In this document: positions 9,755-18,802 of the stretch, one piece after another | Layout of the letters: each line of letters starts with the position of its first letter | Numbering within the stretch: the first letter of the stretch is position 1 | Assembly (NCBI GenBank): GCA_026936335.1 | Contig: JAPMXV010000021.1 | Location: 62,001-126,000 of the forward strand | Source: Mantamonas sphyraenae | Taxonomy: Eukaryota; CRuMs; Mantamonadidae | Length of the DNA stretch: 64,000 nucleotides | Reading direction: 5' to 3' | Translations under genes and position numbers: made by a program | The notes under the pieces: generated by a model | The model's database searches: none | What the model was told of the DNA's origin: nothing | What the model saw: the letters and a program-made list of their open reading frames with translations, nothing else

Positions 9755-11415
9755 ATGGGGAGCAAGCAAAACGCGCGGAAGGGCGCAGACGAACAAGCAA
9801 AGGGAGCGATGAGTCGCAAGGTGGTGAAGAAGCGACGGGTGGATGTGCTGGATGGCAACGACACAGAGAATGGGCAATCGGGTGTGCACAAACAATTGGA
9901 GGAGCCTGTGGAGGGACTGAGCTGGTGGGAACAGAACCGCAAAGTGAGGCCTCCTGTGACGGACACGAGCGAGAGCAAGCTGAGTGTCAAGGACATCAAT
10001 CAGGAACTGACGTGTCCTGTGTGTTTGGGCGTGATGACGGAACCCATGACGGCGATGGAGTGTCTGCATCGGTTCTGTGCCGAGTGCATCAACTCGGCGT
10101 TGCGGGTGTCGAACCGAGAGTGTCCAGCATGCAGAACCAAGCTGGCAAGTCGGCGATCGTTGCGGAACGACAGCATGTTTGCAGGACTGATTGCAGCAGT
10201 GCATCCGAATCTGGAGGAGTTTAAGAGTCTGGAGGACGAGCTGCTGGAAGAGGTGTCACAAAGCAACATGAACTACCTGGACACCGTGCGGGAGGGGCTG
10301 CAACGGCAGGCACTGCAACGGGGCACACGGGTGGTGAGTGGAGAGTGGGGATGGGGATGGGAGAGGAAGGGGAAGGGGGTTGGGATGGAGATGGAGGGGG
10401 GGGGGTGGGGAAGGAAGGAGAGGAGAGAGGGGAAGCAAACTCAACGCGAGACAAGTGGGCGGGTGGGACGAGGAAGGGGGGTAAGGGGTGAAAAGGTGGA
10501 AGGGGATTGGCTGACACAGGATGAAACACACACACACACACGCACACATGGTTGGATATGGTGGGATGGAACATGATGGGGAGGCAGACCAAGAAGGATG
10601 TGCTGGGATCGGAGCACGTGAGCAACAGCGGAGGATACGGAAACACAGGAGGAGGGACGAGTGGTGGAGGCAAGGGACGCAAGGGAACAAAGGGAGGGAA
10701 GGGCAAACAAAAGGGGGGCAAGAGCAGCGGAAAGAGCAGTGGAAAGAGCACAGGGAAGAGCAGTGGTGGAAGTGGAAGCAGCAAAAAGAGCAAGAGCAAG
10801 CCTCGGAAGACGGGAAGCGAAAGCAACTATCCAATGCTGCAGCCTGGAGCGATGATGGGAGAGGATGGGATGGATGTGGAGGGAACAGGGAGTGGAGGGA
10901 GCAAGAAAGGGGGCAAGGGAGGAGCAGGACGGGGACGACCCAAGGGGGACAAGGTGCAGAACGGATCATCATCGTCATCGTCATCGTCATCGTCGTCGTC
11001 ATCGACAGGAGTGTCTGTGGTGCCACGAAGCAGGAGGGAAGCAGGAGCGTTGGGACAACAGATTGCACGGGTGGCAGGGGAACATGTGCAGGGCAAGGGC
11101 AAAGGGGGCAGTGGACTGCGACGGAGGATGGAAGAGCTTGTGGTGTGTCTGTCGCCTGTGCCCAACACAAGCTTGGATGTGGCGGAGTTGCAACTGGCAC
11201 ACCCGTATCTGAAGCTGGCAGGGACGGTGCGGATGAAGCACCTGTGCCAGTATCTGGAGTGCAAGTGGGGCATGCGGCCTGTGGATGGGTGGCAGTTGTA
11301 CACGATGCACAAGCGACAGTTGTATCCGTGTGATGCAGAGACGAGTGTGAGCGAGGTGATGACCACACGGCCTGACCATGTCAAGAAGGAGCTGCAAATG
11401 TACTATGGTGCGTGA
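9755..11415 (+). CDS. RING1: Polycomb E3 ligase RING1/RNF2-like, copy 1
   Basis: Exons 9755-10333 and 10588-11415 encode 468 residues. RING1 is the catalytic ubiquitin ligase of PRC1, which modifies histone H2A. The C3HC4 RING has Cys87, Cys90, Cys103, His105, Cys108, Cys111, Cys123 and Cys126. The phrase ECLHRFCAECI and the RRSLRNDSMF stretch after the RING are typical of RING1 rather than of generic RING proteins. The C terminus is a RAWUL ubiquitin-like domain ending LQMYYGA, equivalent to the ELYYAP end of animal RING1B. Between them lies a Gly/Ser/Lys-rich linker. The start at MGSKQNARK is chosen because sequence upstream differs between the two copies. It lies 174 bp downstream of CENP-T on the same strand. 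Confidence 0.88.
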
Positions 11416-11437
11416 GGAGTGTGCCATTTCCGTGTAC

Positions 11438-11535
11438 TTATGACGCAGATGCCAGAAAGGTGTTGTCCATGAGGATGATGAAGCCGGCCGCAGCCATGAT
11501 GCCGATGTTGATGTACAGGGCGACGATGTTGACGC
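11438..11535 (-). pseudogene. CLN3 3'-end fragment at edge of duplication
   Basis: The last ~98 bp of the CLN3 coding sequence (compare 14652-14746) is repeated here antisense to RING1 copy 1. It reads to the family's C-terminal residues, with a short insertion just before the stop codon, and breaks off abruptly at 11535 where the sequence changes to a TG-rich tract. It has no start or upstream exon and is a by-product of copying the RING1 block together with the tail of its convergent neighbour. Confidence 0.9.
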
Positions 11536-11555
11536 TTTCATGTGTGCATGCTGAC

Positions 11556-11577
11556 TGTGTGTGTGTGTGTGTGTGTG
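11556..11577. repeat. (TG)11 microsatellite beside inner breakpoint
   Basis: Eleven TG units start 21 bp beyond the inner end of the left arm. The equivalent position beside the right arm is CLN3 coding sequence without such a run. It could mark the site where the duplicated block was joined. Confidence 0.9.
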
Positions 11578-11611
11578 CGATGCAGACTGCATCCTGCAAT
11601 TGATTCACTTG

Positions 11612-13294
11612 TCACCTGTGTCTTCGGTGTCGACCTGGCCCGCGTCCAGGCAGGTGCGGCACGTCGCTGTCCGTGTCTGGCATGTCTTGCATGAGTGCCC
11701 GCCACCTGCGCAGTCTATCATCATCCAGTGTGAACCGGGTCATGTGATGGGTGTGCAAGGCCAAACGCACATGCATCCACATGTGCAGACACAAGGCCAC
11801 GGTGGCGGCCGCTGAAACGATGCTGATGACGATGCCCACATGGAAGAGCACAGCGTATTCTCGGCTGTTCAACACCGCAGGCAGCGTCTGGCTGTAGTAT
11901 GCATCGATGTACACACAGGTGACGACGAGATTGGCCCCGAGGGCAACGAGGACATACATCCAGGCCACAATCTGTGCGTACGGGAGCCAACAGGAACGGA
12001 ACCACTGTATGTTGGACTGCACGCCGTGACGCAGTTGACGATCACGCATGAGCATGTCCAATGGGTCCTGCAGATCGCGCCGTTGCGTCTGAATTGCATC
12101 GTGCAGGAGACGACGGTATGTCTGGCCCAGATGGCGTGGACTTTGACGCACTGCCCACACAGCCGGGGCATCCATGAGAGCTGTGGGGCGTGAGACGAGG
12201 AAAAAGTGGCCGCACAGGAAGGAGACGAGGAGGACCCCAATGCAGGTGCCAAAGGCGGCAAAGAGGACGGTTTCCAGCAGCGCATACAGCAGAAAGATCG
12301 CATGCTTCCACCAGCGATCGAGCATGGGAAAGACAACCACGTAGAGGACGATGCAGAAGCAAAAGTAGGGCACAAGCTTGGCAAGGAGGCCTCCGGTGCT
12401 GAGTGGCGAACGCTTGAATTCTCGCAGAGGTTCAAACTCAAACCAGGGGGCGTTGGGATCGGGTGCACCGTGGGACCATTGCTCCAGCGTACTGAGGAGG
12501 GCAGCGATGCACAAGTCGTGTGAGATGCATGCAATGGCCAGCGGTACGGTGTAGCGAGACCAGGCGTTGTGTGCACCCAGCAGCGTCTCCCAAAAGTACG
12601 AGCCTGCCCACACGCCACATGTCATGTTGAAGAGGAGCATAAAGGATTGAAAGTGGCTGATGTGCTGTGTGTACAGCACACATGTGTTGATGTTGGCGGA
12701 GGAGAAGAGGCCCAGGAAGAGCAGCGTCACAGCCATGGGCAGGCAGCCACGTACGGTGGCAGCCCCAAACACATGTCGCTTGTGGGCAACCACAGCCTGG
12801 TCAAACTCTTGGGGATACAAGGAGCGTGCACTGGGGTCCAAGGTAAGCGGGTTGTGCCACCCGGGTTGGAACCCTGTGTCACGCAGGTTGAACACGGCTG
12901 CGTTGTGGTCGCCAAAGTCCATCATGTCCGCGTACACGGTGGGATTGAACTCGTCGTCAAGGCACGAGTCCCACCAGAACACAATGGGCATGACCGGTGC
13001 CAGGAGGCCGTACGCGTTGCGTCGGGGTCCATCCATTCGCATCTGCCAGGAAAATTCCTTGTAAAAGTGCACCCGGAACTTGGGCACGCCCAACAAGAGG
13101 GCATAGAACACAGTGGTGGACATGAGCATGGCTGCAGTGAGGTTGGCATAATACGCATCCTCCAGTTCCAGCTGCTGGAACAGCAACACAAGATGCAGCA
13201 CATGCCACAGCACAAACATGCCACACGTGAACATGGAACTTAGGGTCAGGAGTCGCCCTGCATACCGGAAGCCCACCGGCGCTTGCGGGCCCAT
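11612..13294 (-). CDS. Multi-pass membrane protein, family member B
   Basis: 560 residues from ATG 13292-13294; the open frame extends upstream only through non-ATG codons. I see about eight to ten hydrophobic stretches, starting with LTLSSMFTCGMFVLWHVLHL and including a long C-terminal pair around WMYVLVALGANLVVTCVY and HVGIVISIVSAAATVALCL. No known family is recognised. FVLWH in TM1, WWDS after TM2, HLGQTY and a late W.PYAQ segment line up with the protein at 3674-5200. The two therefore appear homologous, although identity is low. The gene is divergent from CLN3 (98-bp gap) and lies in the spacer of the inverted duplication. Confidence 0.75.
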   Translation of the reverse strand: MGPQAPVGFRYAGRLLTLSSMFTCGMFVLWHVLHLVLLFQQLELEDAYYANLTAAMLMSTTVFYALLLGVPKFRVHFYKEFSWQMRMDGPRRNAYGLLAPVMPIVFWWDSCLDDEFNPTVYADMMDFGDHNAAVFNLRDTGFQPGWHNPLTLDPSARSLYPQEFDQAVVAHKRHVFGAATVRGCLPMAVTLLFLGLFSSANINTCVLYTQHISHFQSFMLLFNMTCGVWAGSYFWETLLGAHNAWSRYTVPLAIACISHDLCIAALLSTLEQWSHGAPDPNAPWFEFEPLREFKRSPLSTGGLLAKLVPYFCFCIVLYVVVFPMLDRWWKHAIFLLYALLETVLFAAFGTCIGVLLVSFLCGHFFLVSRPTALMDAPAVWAVRQSPRHLGQTYRRLLHDAIQTQRRDLQDPLDMLMRDRQLRHGVQSNIQWFRSCWLPYAQIVAWMYVLVALGANLVVTCVYIDAYYSQTLPAVLNSREYAVLFHVGIVISIVSAAATVALCLHMWMHVRLALHTHHMTRFTLDDDRLRRWRALMQDMPDTDSDVPHLPGRGPGRHRRHR

Positions 13295-13392
13295 GAGATG
13301 GATGGAGGGCAACAGGGGACTCGGCAACGTGTTCTCCTGCGCACGCCTGCGCAGCTGCTGCCAACTTTTCTTGTTTTGCCGATTCCCCCTCC

Positions 13393-14746
13393 ATGGCCCT
13401 CACCCTTGCGGAGCAAAAGGAGGCTACCAATTACCGTCGCAACTATGTGGCCACGCTGCTGCTGGGTTTGATCAACAACCTCTTCTATGTGGTCGTCGGC
13501 AGCTTTGCCAAGAGTCTGGTCCTGCAGTTCAACGAGGCCAAACTCTTGGGTCTCATCACATGGGCCAACGTCGGACTTGGCACCCTGTTCCGAGGTATCC
13601 TTTTGCTCGTGTGGATGTCCCGTCCCATTGTGCCCTGGTCCTTCCCGTGGCCCTGTGGGAGCCCGAGTACACGCGCTGACATTGCAGAGCCACCCCCCAC
13701 GCCACCCTTGACGCTGCTTCCAACCAGGACTCAACGCCTTTGCACTGGACCGGGTGCACTACAACGTGCGCTTCTTGATCACAGGCACGTTGATGGTGCT
13801 GGGTCTGGTGGGCATTGCGTTTTCCCAGCACGTGGGCTTCTGGTTCCTGATCGCATCCATTGTTGTCAACGGTTCCGCCTCCTCGTTTGGCGAGAGTGTC
13901 ACCCTGGGCTACCTGAAGAACCTGGAGCCTGGCGTGGTGGGTGGATGGTCGTCGGGCACGGGGTTTGCCGGAGTGGTTGGTTCCCTCCTTGCCCTGGCAT
14001 ACGCCTCGTTGGGTGCTTCCATCGAAGTCACCTTTCTCACCCTCATCCCGCTGGCGTTTGTGTATGTGGCAGTGTACTACGTGGTGATTGTGGAGCCACA
14101 GAGTGTGGAGGAGGGCAGCACGAAGCCGCTGATGTCGACCAACAGCGACTACGAAGTGGTGCGACCGCGATCTGCAGGGCGCATGATGAGCGTGGATGCA
14201 GGCGGAGACGACGAACTGGAGAAGGGCATGGATTGGGAGCAGATCAAAAGGTGTGCAGGCATGGTACAGTACGTGGGCATCAATCTGTGCCTGGTCTACT
14301 TTGCAGAGTATGTGGTCAGTGCAGGGACGGCGGCAAAGGCAGAGAACGCACACACGGCCTCCGGGTACCTGTACGACAACAGCTACTTCCTTCTGCAACT
14401 CACCTACCAGATTGGCGTCCTTCTCAGTCGCTCCTCGTTGAGTCTGGTGCAGATTCGCAAGGTGCACATCCTGACGGTCTTGCAACTGGCCAACATGGTC
14501 CTGTGGATCCTCGACGACATGTACAAGTTTATGAACATTTGGGTGCAACTGGCGGCCATGCTCTTTGTTGGCCTCCTCGGCGGTGCCCAGTACGTCAACG
14601 CGTTCAACCTGACCTTGGAGATGAAGGTCAGCGAGGACGACAAGCAGCTTTGCGTCAACATCGTCGCCCTGTACATCAACATCGGCATCATGGCTGCGGC
14701 CGGCTTCATCATCCTCATGGACAACACCTTTCTGGCATCTGCGTAA
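13393..14746 (+). CDS. CLN3: CLN3/battenin lysosomal membrane protein
   Basis: Exons 13393-13594 and 13728-14746 encode 406 residues (human 438). CLN3 is a multi-pass protein of lysosomes/vacuoles related to the MFS fold. Diagnostic phrases are GLINNLFYVVV in TM1, NGSASSFGESVTLGYL, WWSSGTG-like GGWSSGTGFAG, VYFAEYVVSAG, SRSSLSLVQIRK and GLLGGAQYVNAFN. A hydrophilic loop with DYEVVRPRS sits mid-protein, as in the human protein. The donor is GTATCC; CTGAC at 13676-13680 precedes the acceptor. Its 3' end converges on RING1 copy 2 with only 21 bp between them. Its last 95 bp belong to the duplicated block, and a fragment is repeated at 11438-11535. Confidence 0.92.
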
Positions 14747-14767
14747 TACACGGAAATGGCACACTCC

Positions 14768-16421
14768 TCACGCACCATAGTACATTTGCAGCTCCTTCTT
14801 GACATGGTCAGGCCGTGTGGTCATCACCTCGCTCACACTCGTCTCTGCATCACACGGATACAACTGTCGCTTGTGCATCGTGTACAACTGCCACCCATCC
14901 ACAGGTCGCATGCCCCACTTGCACTCCAGATACTGGCACAGGTGCTTCATCCGCACCGTCCCTGCCAGCTTCAGATACGGGTGTGCCAGTTGCAACTCCG
15001 CCACATCCAAGCTTGTGTTGGGCACAGGCGACAGACACACCACAAGCTCTTCCATCCTCCGTCGCAGTCCACTGCCCCCTTTGCCCTTGCCCTGCACATG
15101 TTCCCCTGCCACCCGTGCAATCTGTTGTCCCAACGCTCCTGCTTCCCTCCTGCTTCGTGGCACCACAGACACTCCTGTCGACGACGATGACGATGACGAT
15201 GATGATGATGATCCGTTCTGCACCTTGTCCCCCTTGGGTCGTCGTCCTGCTCCTCCCTTGCCCCCTTTCTTGCTCCCTCCACTCCCTGTTCCCTCCACAT
15301 CCATCCCATCCTCTCCCATCATCGCTCCAGGCTGCAGCATTGGATAGTTGCTTTCGCTTCCCGTCTTCCGAGGCTTGCTCTTGCTCTTTTTGCTGCTTCC
15401 ACTTCCACCACTGCTCTTCCCTGTGCTCTTTCCACTGCTCTTTCCGCTGCTCTTGCCCCCCTTTTGTTTGCCCTTCCCTCCCTTTGTTCCCTTGCGTCCC
15501 TTGCCTCCACCACTCGTCCCTCCTCCTGTGTTTCCGTATCCTCCGCTGTTGCTCACGTGCTCCGATCCCAGCACATCCTTCTTGGTCTGCCTCCCCATCA
15601 TGTTCCATCCCACCATATCCAACCATGTGTGCGTGTGTGTGTGTGTGTTTCATCCTGTGTCAGCCAATCCCCTTCCACCTTTTCACCCCTTACCCCCCTT
15701 CCTCGTCCCACCCGCCCACTTGTCTCGCGTTGAGTTTGCTTCCCCTCTCTCCTCTCCTTCCTTCCCCACCCCCACCCCCCTCCATCTCCATCCCAACCCC
15801 CTTCCCCTTCCTCTCCCATCCCCATCCCCACTCTCCACTCACCACCCGTGTGCCCCGTTGCAGTGCCTGCCGTTGCAGCCCCTCCCGCACGGTGTCCAGG
15901 TAGTTCATGTTGCTTTGTGACACCTCTTCCAGCAGCTCGTCCTCCAGACTCTTAAACTCCTCCAGATTCGGATGCACTGCTGCAATCAGTCCTGCAAACA
16001 TGCTGTCGTTCCGCAACGATCGCCGACTTGCCAGCTTGGTCCTGCATGCTGGACACTCTCGGTTCGACACCCGCAACGCCGAGTTGATGCACTCGGCACA
16101 GAACCGATGCAGACACTCCATCGCCGTCATGGGTTCCGTCATCACGCCCAAACACACAGGACACGTCAGTTCCTGATTGATGTCCTTGACACTCAGCTTG
16201 CTCTCGCTCGTGTCCGTCACAGGAGGCCTCACTTTGCGGTTCTGTTCCCACCAGCTCAGTCCCTCCACAGGCTCCTCCAATTGTTTGTGCACACCCGATT
16301 GCCCATTCTCTGTGTCATTGCCATCCAGCACATCCACCCGTCGCTTCTTCACCACCTTGCGACTCATCGCTCCCTTTGCTTGTTCGTCTGCGCCCTTCCG
16401 CGCGTTTTGCTTGCTCCCCAT
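14768..16421 (-). CDS. RING1: Polycomb E3 ligase RING1/RNF2-like, copy 2
   Basis: Exons 15843-16421 and 14768-15586 encode 465 residues. RING and RAWUL domains match copy 1 residue for residue; the differences are one Gly and two Ser in the low-complexity linker. Intron position and splice sites are conserved (256 nt versus 254 nt). The reading frame is intact, so both copies should be functional if expressed. Upstream of the start the two copies diverge at 16453, where a short ATGA-unit repeat and the hydrolase gene's 5' region begin. Its promoter is therefore likely to differ from that of copy 1. Confidence 0.88.
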
Positions 16422-16585
16422 CGCGTGCCAGTGTCCCTTCAGTGTTCCCTTGGATGAATGAATGAATGTGTGCTCATGGGCTCCCACCATCTTCTCTGCA
16501 CCCTTTCAACGTCGTTCCTCGTCCGCCCCCACCCCCCTGTGTTTGACGTGTGCGTCACCCCTTCCAACGCATCAAACCCTCCACC

Positions 16586-17605
16586 ATGTCTTGGCTTGCC
16601 TGGTGTGCACTGCTCTCTGTGATTCTCCTGCTCATCAAGAGCCTGGGTGACTGGTTTTTCCAGGTGCCCACGCGTCCGAACGCCCTGAACGTCCGTCAGT
16701 CCTTGGAGGACATCATCCCGTCCTCCAAACAATGGGAACATGGCTTTGTGGCAGGTAGCGGAGGTGTGAAGCTGCACTACGTGGCCACCGGGGCTGCAGA
16801 TGCCCCGTTGCTGCTGATGCTGCATGGTTTTCCCGAAGCGCACTTTTCCTGGCACCGTCAGCTTGACGCGTTCCAACACACACACCGCTGTGTGGCCCTC
16901 GATCTCCGTGGGTACAACGAGAGCGAGAAACCAAGCGCACAGGGAGCGTATGACATCCCTGTGCTCGTGGAGGACATCAAGTGCGTCATTGACGAGCTTG
17001 CTGGCCCCGAAGGACAGGCTGTGCTCATGTCCCACGATTGGGGTGGAATCATTGCGTGGTTCTTCATGCGTGAGCACCAGCAGCGTGTGTCTCGTCTCAT
17101 TGTGCTCAATTGCCCCCACCCGAAGGGATACTTGTCCAAAGCCCTTTCCCTCGCTCAACTGCGCAAGAGTTGGTATATTTACTTTTACCAGCTGCCATGG
17201 CTTCCCATGTGGTTCATTTACCGCAACAACTTTGGTGTGATCGATTCGCTCTTCCGCGGACGCAAGTCGGGTGTCCGCAATCGGGAAACCATGAGCAAGG
17301 AGCTCGCCAACGTGTTCAAGGACGTCCTCAGTGTGCCAGGATGCCTCACCTCGGCCATTTACTACTACCGCAATCTGTTCTATTCTCTTCTCTTTCGCCA
17401 GAACATGCCCTTCCCCAAGATCACCACACCCACGTGCGTGCTGTTTGGTGTGGACGATCTCTTCATCGAAAAGAGCACCCTTGCGGACACCCATCTGTAT
17501 GTGGAGGATGTGCAGGTGCACTACCTGGAGAATTGCAGCCACTGGAGCAACCAGGACGCGTGGCAAGAGGTGAACCAGATCGTAGACGAGTTTCTGAACC
17601 AATGA
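16586..17605 (+). CDS. Epoxide-hydrolase-like alpha/beta hydrolase
   Basis: 339 residues, no intron, from ATG 16586. A single N-terminal membrane anchor (residues ~4-25) precedes an alpha/beta-hydrolase fold, the layout of EPHX3/EPHX4-type enzymes. HGFPEAHFSW supplies the oxyanion region, SHDWGG carries the nucleophilic Asp, the acid is in GVDDLFI, and the catalytic His is in NCSHWS. A cap-domain Tyr is plausible in AIYYYRN. The substrate is unknown. The gene lies between CENP-T copy 2 and RING1 copy 2, on the opposite strand, and has no counterpart in the left arm. Either it was lost there, leaving 114 bp of unrelated sequence, or it entered the right arm later. I see no terminal repeats around it. 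Confidence 0.88.
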   Translation: MSWLAWCALLSVILLLIKSLGDWFFQVPTRPNALNVRQSLEDIIPSSKQWEHGFVAGSGGVKLHYVATGAADAPLLLMLHGFPEAHFSWHRQLDAFQHTHRCVALDLRGYNESEKPSAQGAYDIPVLVEDIKCVIDELAGPEGQAVLMSHDWGGIIAWFFMREHQQRVSRLIVLNCPHPKGYLSKALSLAQLRKSWYIYFYQLPWLPMWFIYRNNFGVIDSLFRGRKSGVRNRETMSKELANVFKDVLSVPGCLTSAIYYYRNLFYSLLFRQNMPFPKITTPTCVLFGVDDLFIEKSTLADTHLYVEDVQVHYLENCSHWSNQDAWQEVNQIVDEFLNQ

Positions 17606-17629
17606 CATTGGCTTTCCATCCCCATCTCC

Positions 17630-18773
17630 TCACCTCTCCTCCTCCCCCTGCTCTGCCCCTCGCATCCGCACCTTGTTCCCTGCAAACGCCTGCGGCAACA
17701 GCACGTCCACCACTTCTGCGGGCAAGTGCATGTGTGCCAGCTCCTGCAACGATGCCCCTGATGCTGTTGCCCTGTTCTGCTGTCTCACCATCAGCAACCC
17801 TGCATCCTTCCGTGTCACTATCTTCTTGCCCCGATGCTCCGCCAACGCCTGCAGATCTCCTGCCACCTGTTCACACAGCTCATACACCGCTTCCATCATC
17901 GCGTCCACCGCACTGCCTGCCACCTGCAGGTGTGATGCATTCTGCAACAGCTTGCCAAAGTGCAGCTCACTCAGGTTCGGCAGCTCTGTCCCGTCGCTTG
18001 CCACTCGTACAGTCTGCCGCTTCTGATACGGCCCCCGCTTTGCCAGCATCGACGATGCTGCTGCCACACTGTTGCCCAGTGTCGCTCCCAATCCACTCAG
18101 TGCATGCACAGGCGTGCTGCGCACACTGACCCCTCCCAACGACACCACACTTCCTGGTGTCCCTCCTGCAAAGGTCCCTCCCACACGCTGTCGCTTCTGT
18201 GCACTCCCGTCTCCTGCCCTCCCTGTCCCCTGTGCTGCTGTGTATGTCTCCGTGTCCAACAGCCTGCCCTTTTCCTCTTCCCGCGCTGCACGGATTTCCC
18301 GCCAAAAGTGTCAGCCCACCCCGCCCGACCATTTTCCCACCCCTCACACCCCCCCACACCCCACACCTACCCTGTGCAATCACGTTCCGCAACATTGTCC
18401 TTGGTGTCACTTCTTCCCGTGTGCGTTTCGTCCCCCTTCCTCGCTTCCCGCTCGACCCAGGCGGTTGTGTTGTCAGCGAGCGGATCAACCCGCGCGGCGT
18501 TGCTTTGTCCAACTGCTGCAACGCCGCCAGAGTGATCCCACGTCTGCTCTGTCCCCGCGTGCGTGTGCTGCTTCCCGGTGTGCCTCCCTGTGCCCTTCTC
18601 TGTCTCTGTGTGGGTGTCGACTCTTCCACTTCTCCTCCTCCTGCTTCCCTCTCTGCTGCCTCTGCCACCCGACGCAGATACTCCTCCCGTGCCACCTGTC
18701 GTCGTTGTTCCGCACTCTGGCGCTCTCTTGCCGTCGCCGCACGGATCAACCCACGCGGTGTGTTCTCCTCCAT
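17630..18773 (-). CDS. CENPT: Kinetochore protein CENP-T, copy 2
   Basis: Exons 18371-18773 and 17630-18285 encode 352 residues. The three TPRxLxR motifs, histone fold and C-terminal extension are identical to copy 1; only four Gly in a run near residue 48 are missing. The intron is 85 nt with the same donor GTAGGT, CTGAC and E2F-like site. It starts 29 bp from the divergent phosphatase gene, sharing the TTGCGC palindrome, whereas copy 1 shares its promoter with PRP31. Its 3' end converges on the hydrolase gene with a 24-bp gap. Confidence 0.88.
18295..18307 (-). promoter_or_regulatory. E2F-like motif in CENP-T copy 2 intron
   Basis: On the gene strand the intron reads TTTTGGCGGGAAA, unchanged from copy 1. 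It sits between the CTGAC and the acceptor. Conservation may reflect recent duplication rather than selection. Confidence 0.45.
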
Positions 18774-18780
18774 GGTTGTT

Positions 18781-18798
18781 TTGCGCCGCCCCGCGCAA
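18781..18798. promoter_or_regulatory. Promoter palindrome TTGCGC-N6-GCGCAA, right copy
   Basis: TTGCGC CGCCCC GCGCAA in the 29 bp between the divergent CENP-T copy 2 and phosphatase starts. The palindromic halves match the left copy; the spacer has changed at one base when read on the same strand. Confidence 0.4.
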
Positions 18799-18802
18799 CC
18801 AC

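Larger units (their letters stand above)
8395..11535. repeat. Left arm of inverted duplication
   Basis: This segment is the near-identical reverse complement of 14652-18805. It carries CENP-T copy 1, RING1 copy 1 and a 98-bp CLN3 tail fragment. Within it, 9609-9722 (114 bp) has no match in the other arm, where 16454-17613 lies instead. The translated CENP-T copies differ only by four Gly codons and the RING1 copies by three residues, so the duplication is recent or is kept uniform by gene conversion. The outer end falls just before the TTGCGC palindrome in the PRP31/CENP-T intergenic region. The inner end is followed within 21 bp by a (TG)11 run. Confidence 0.93.

Noticed and set aside
10527-10546. 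CA repeat in the RING1 intron as a functional element
   Set aside because: A simple repeat in the polypyrimidine-poor tail of the intron, present in both copies; no reason to assign a function.
16454-17613. Hydrolase segment as a transposon
   Set aside because: No terminal inverted repeats, target-site duplication or transposase. It contains a single ordinary gene.
18563-18802. N-terminal extension of the phosphatase into the duplicated arm
   Set aside because: That stretch is antisense to CENP-T copy 2 and reads as low-complexity Leu/Pro. The same antisense frame is open in the left arm, where there is no phosphatase.
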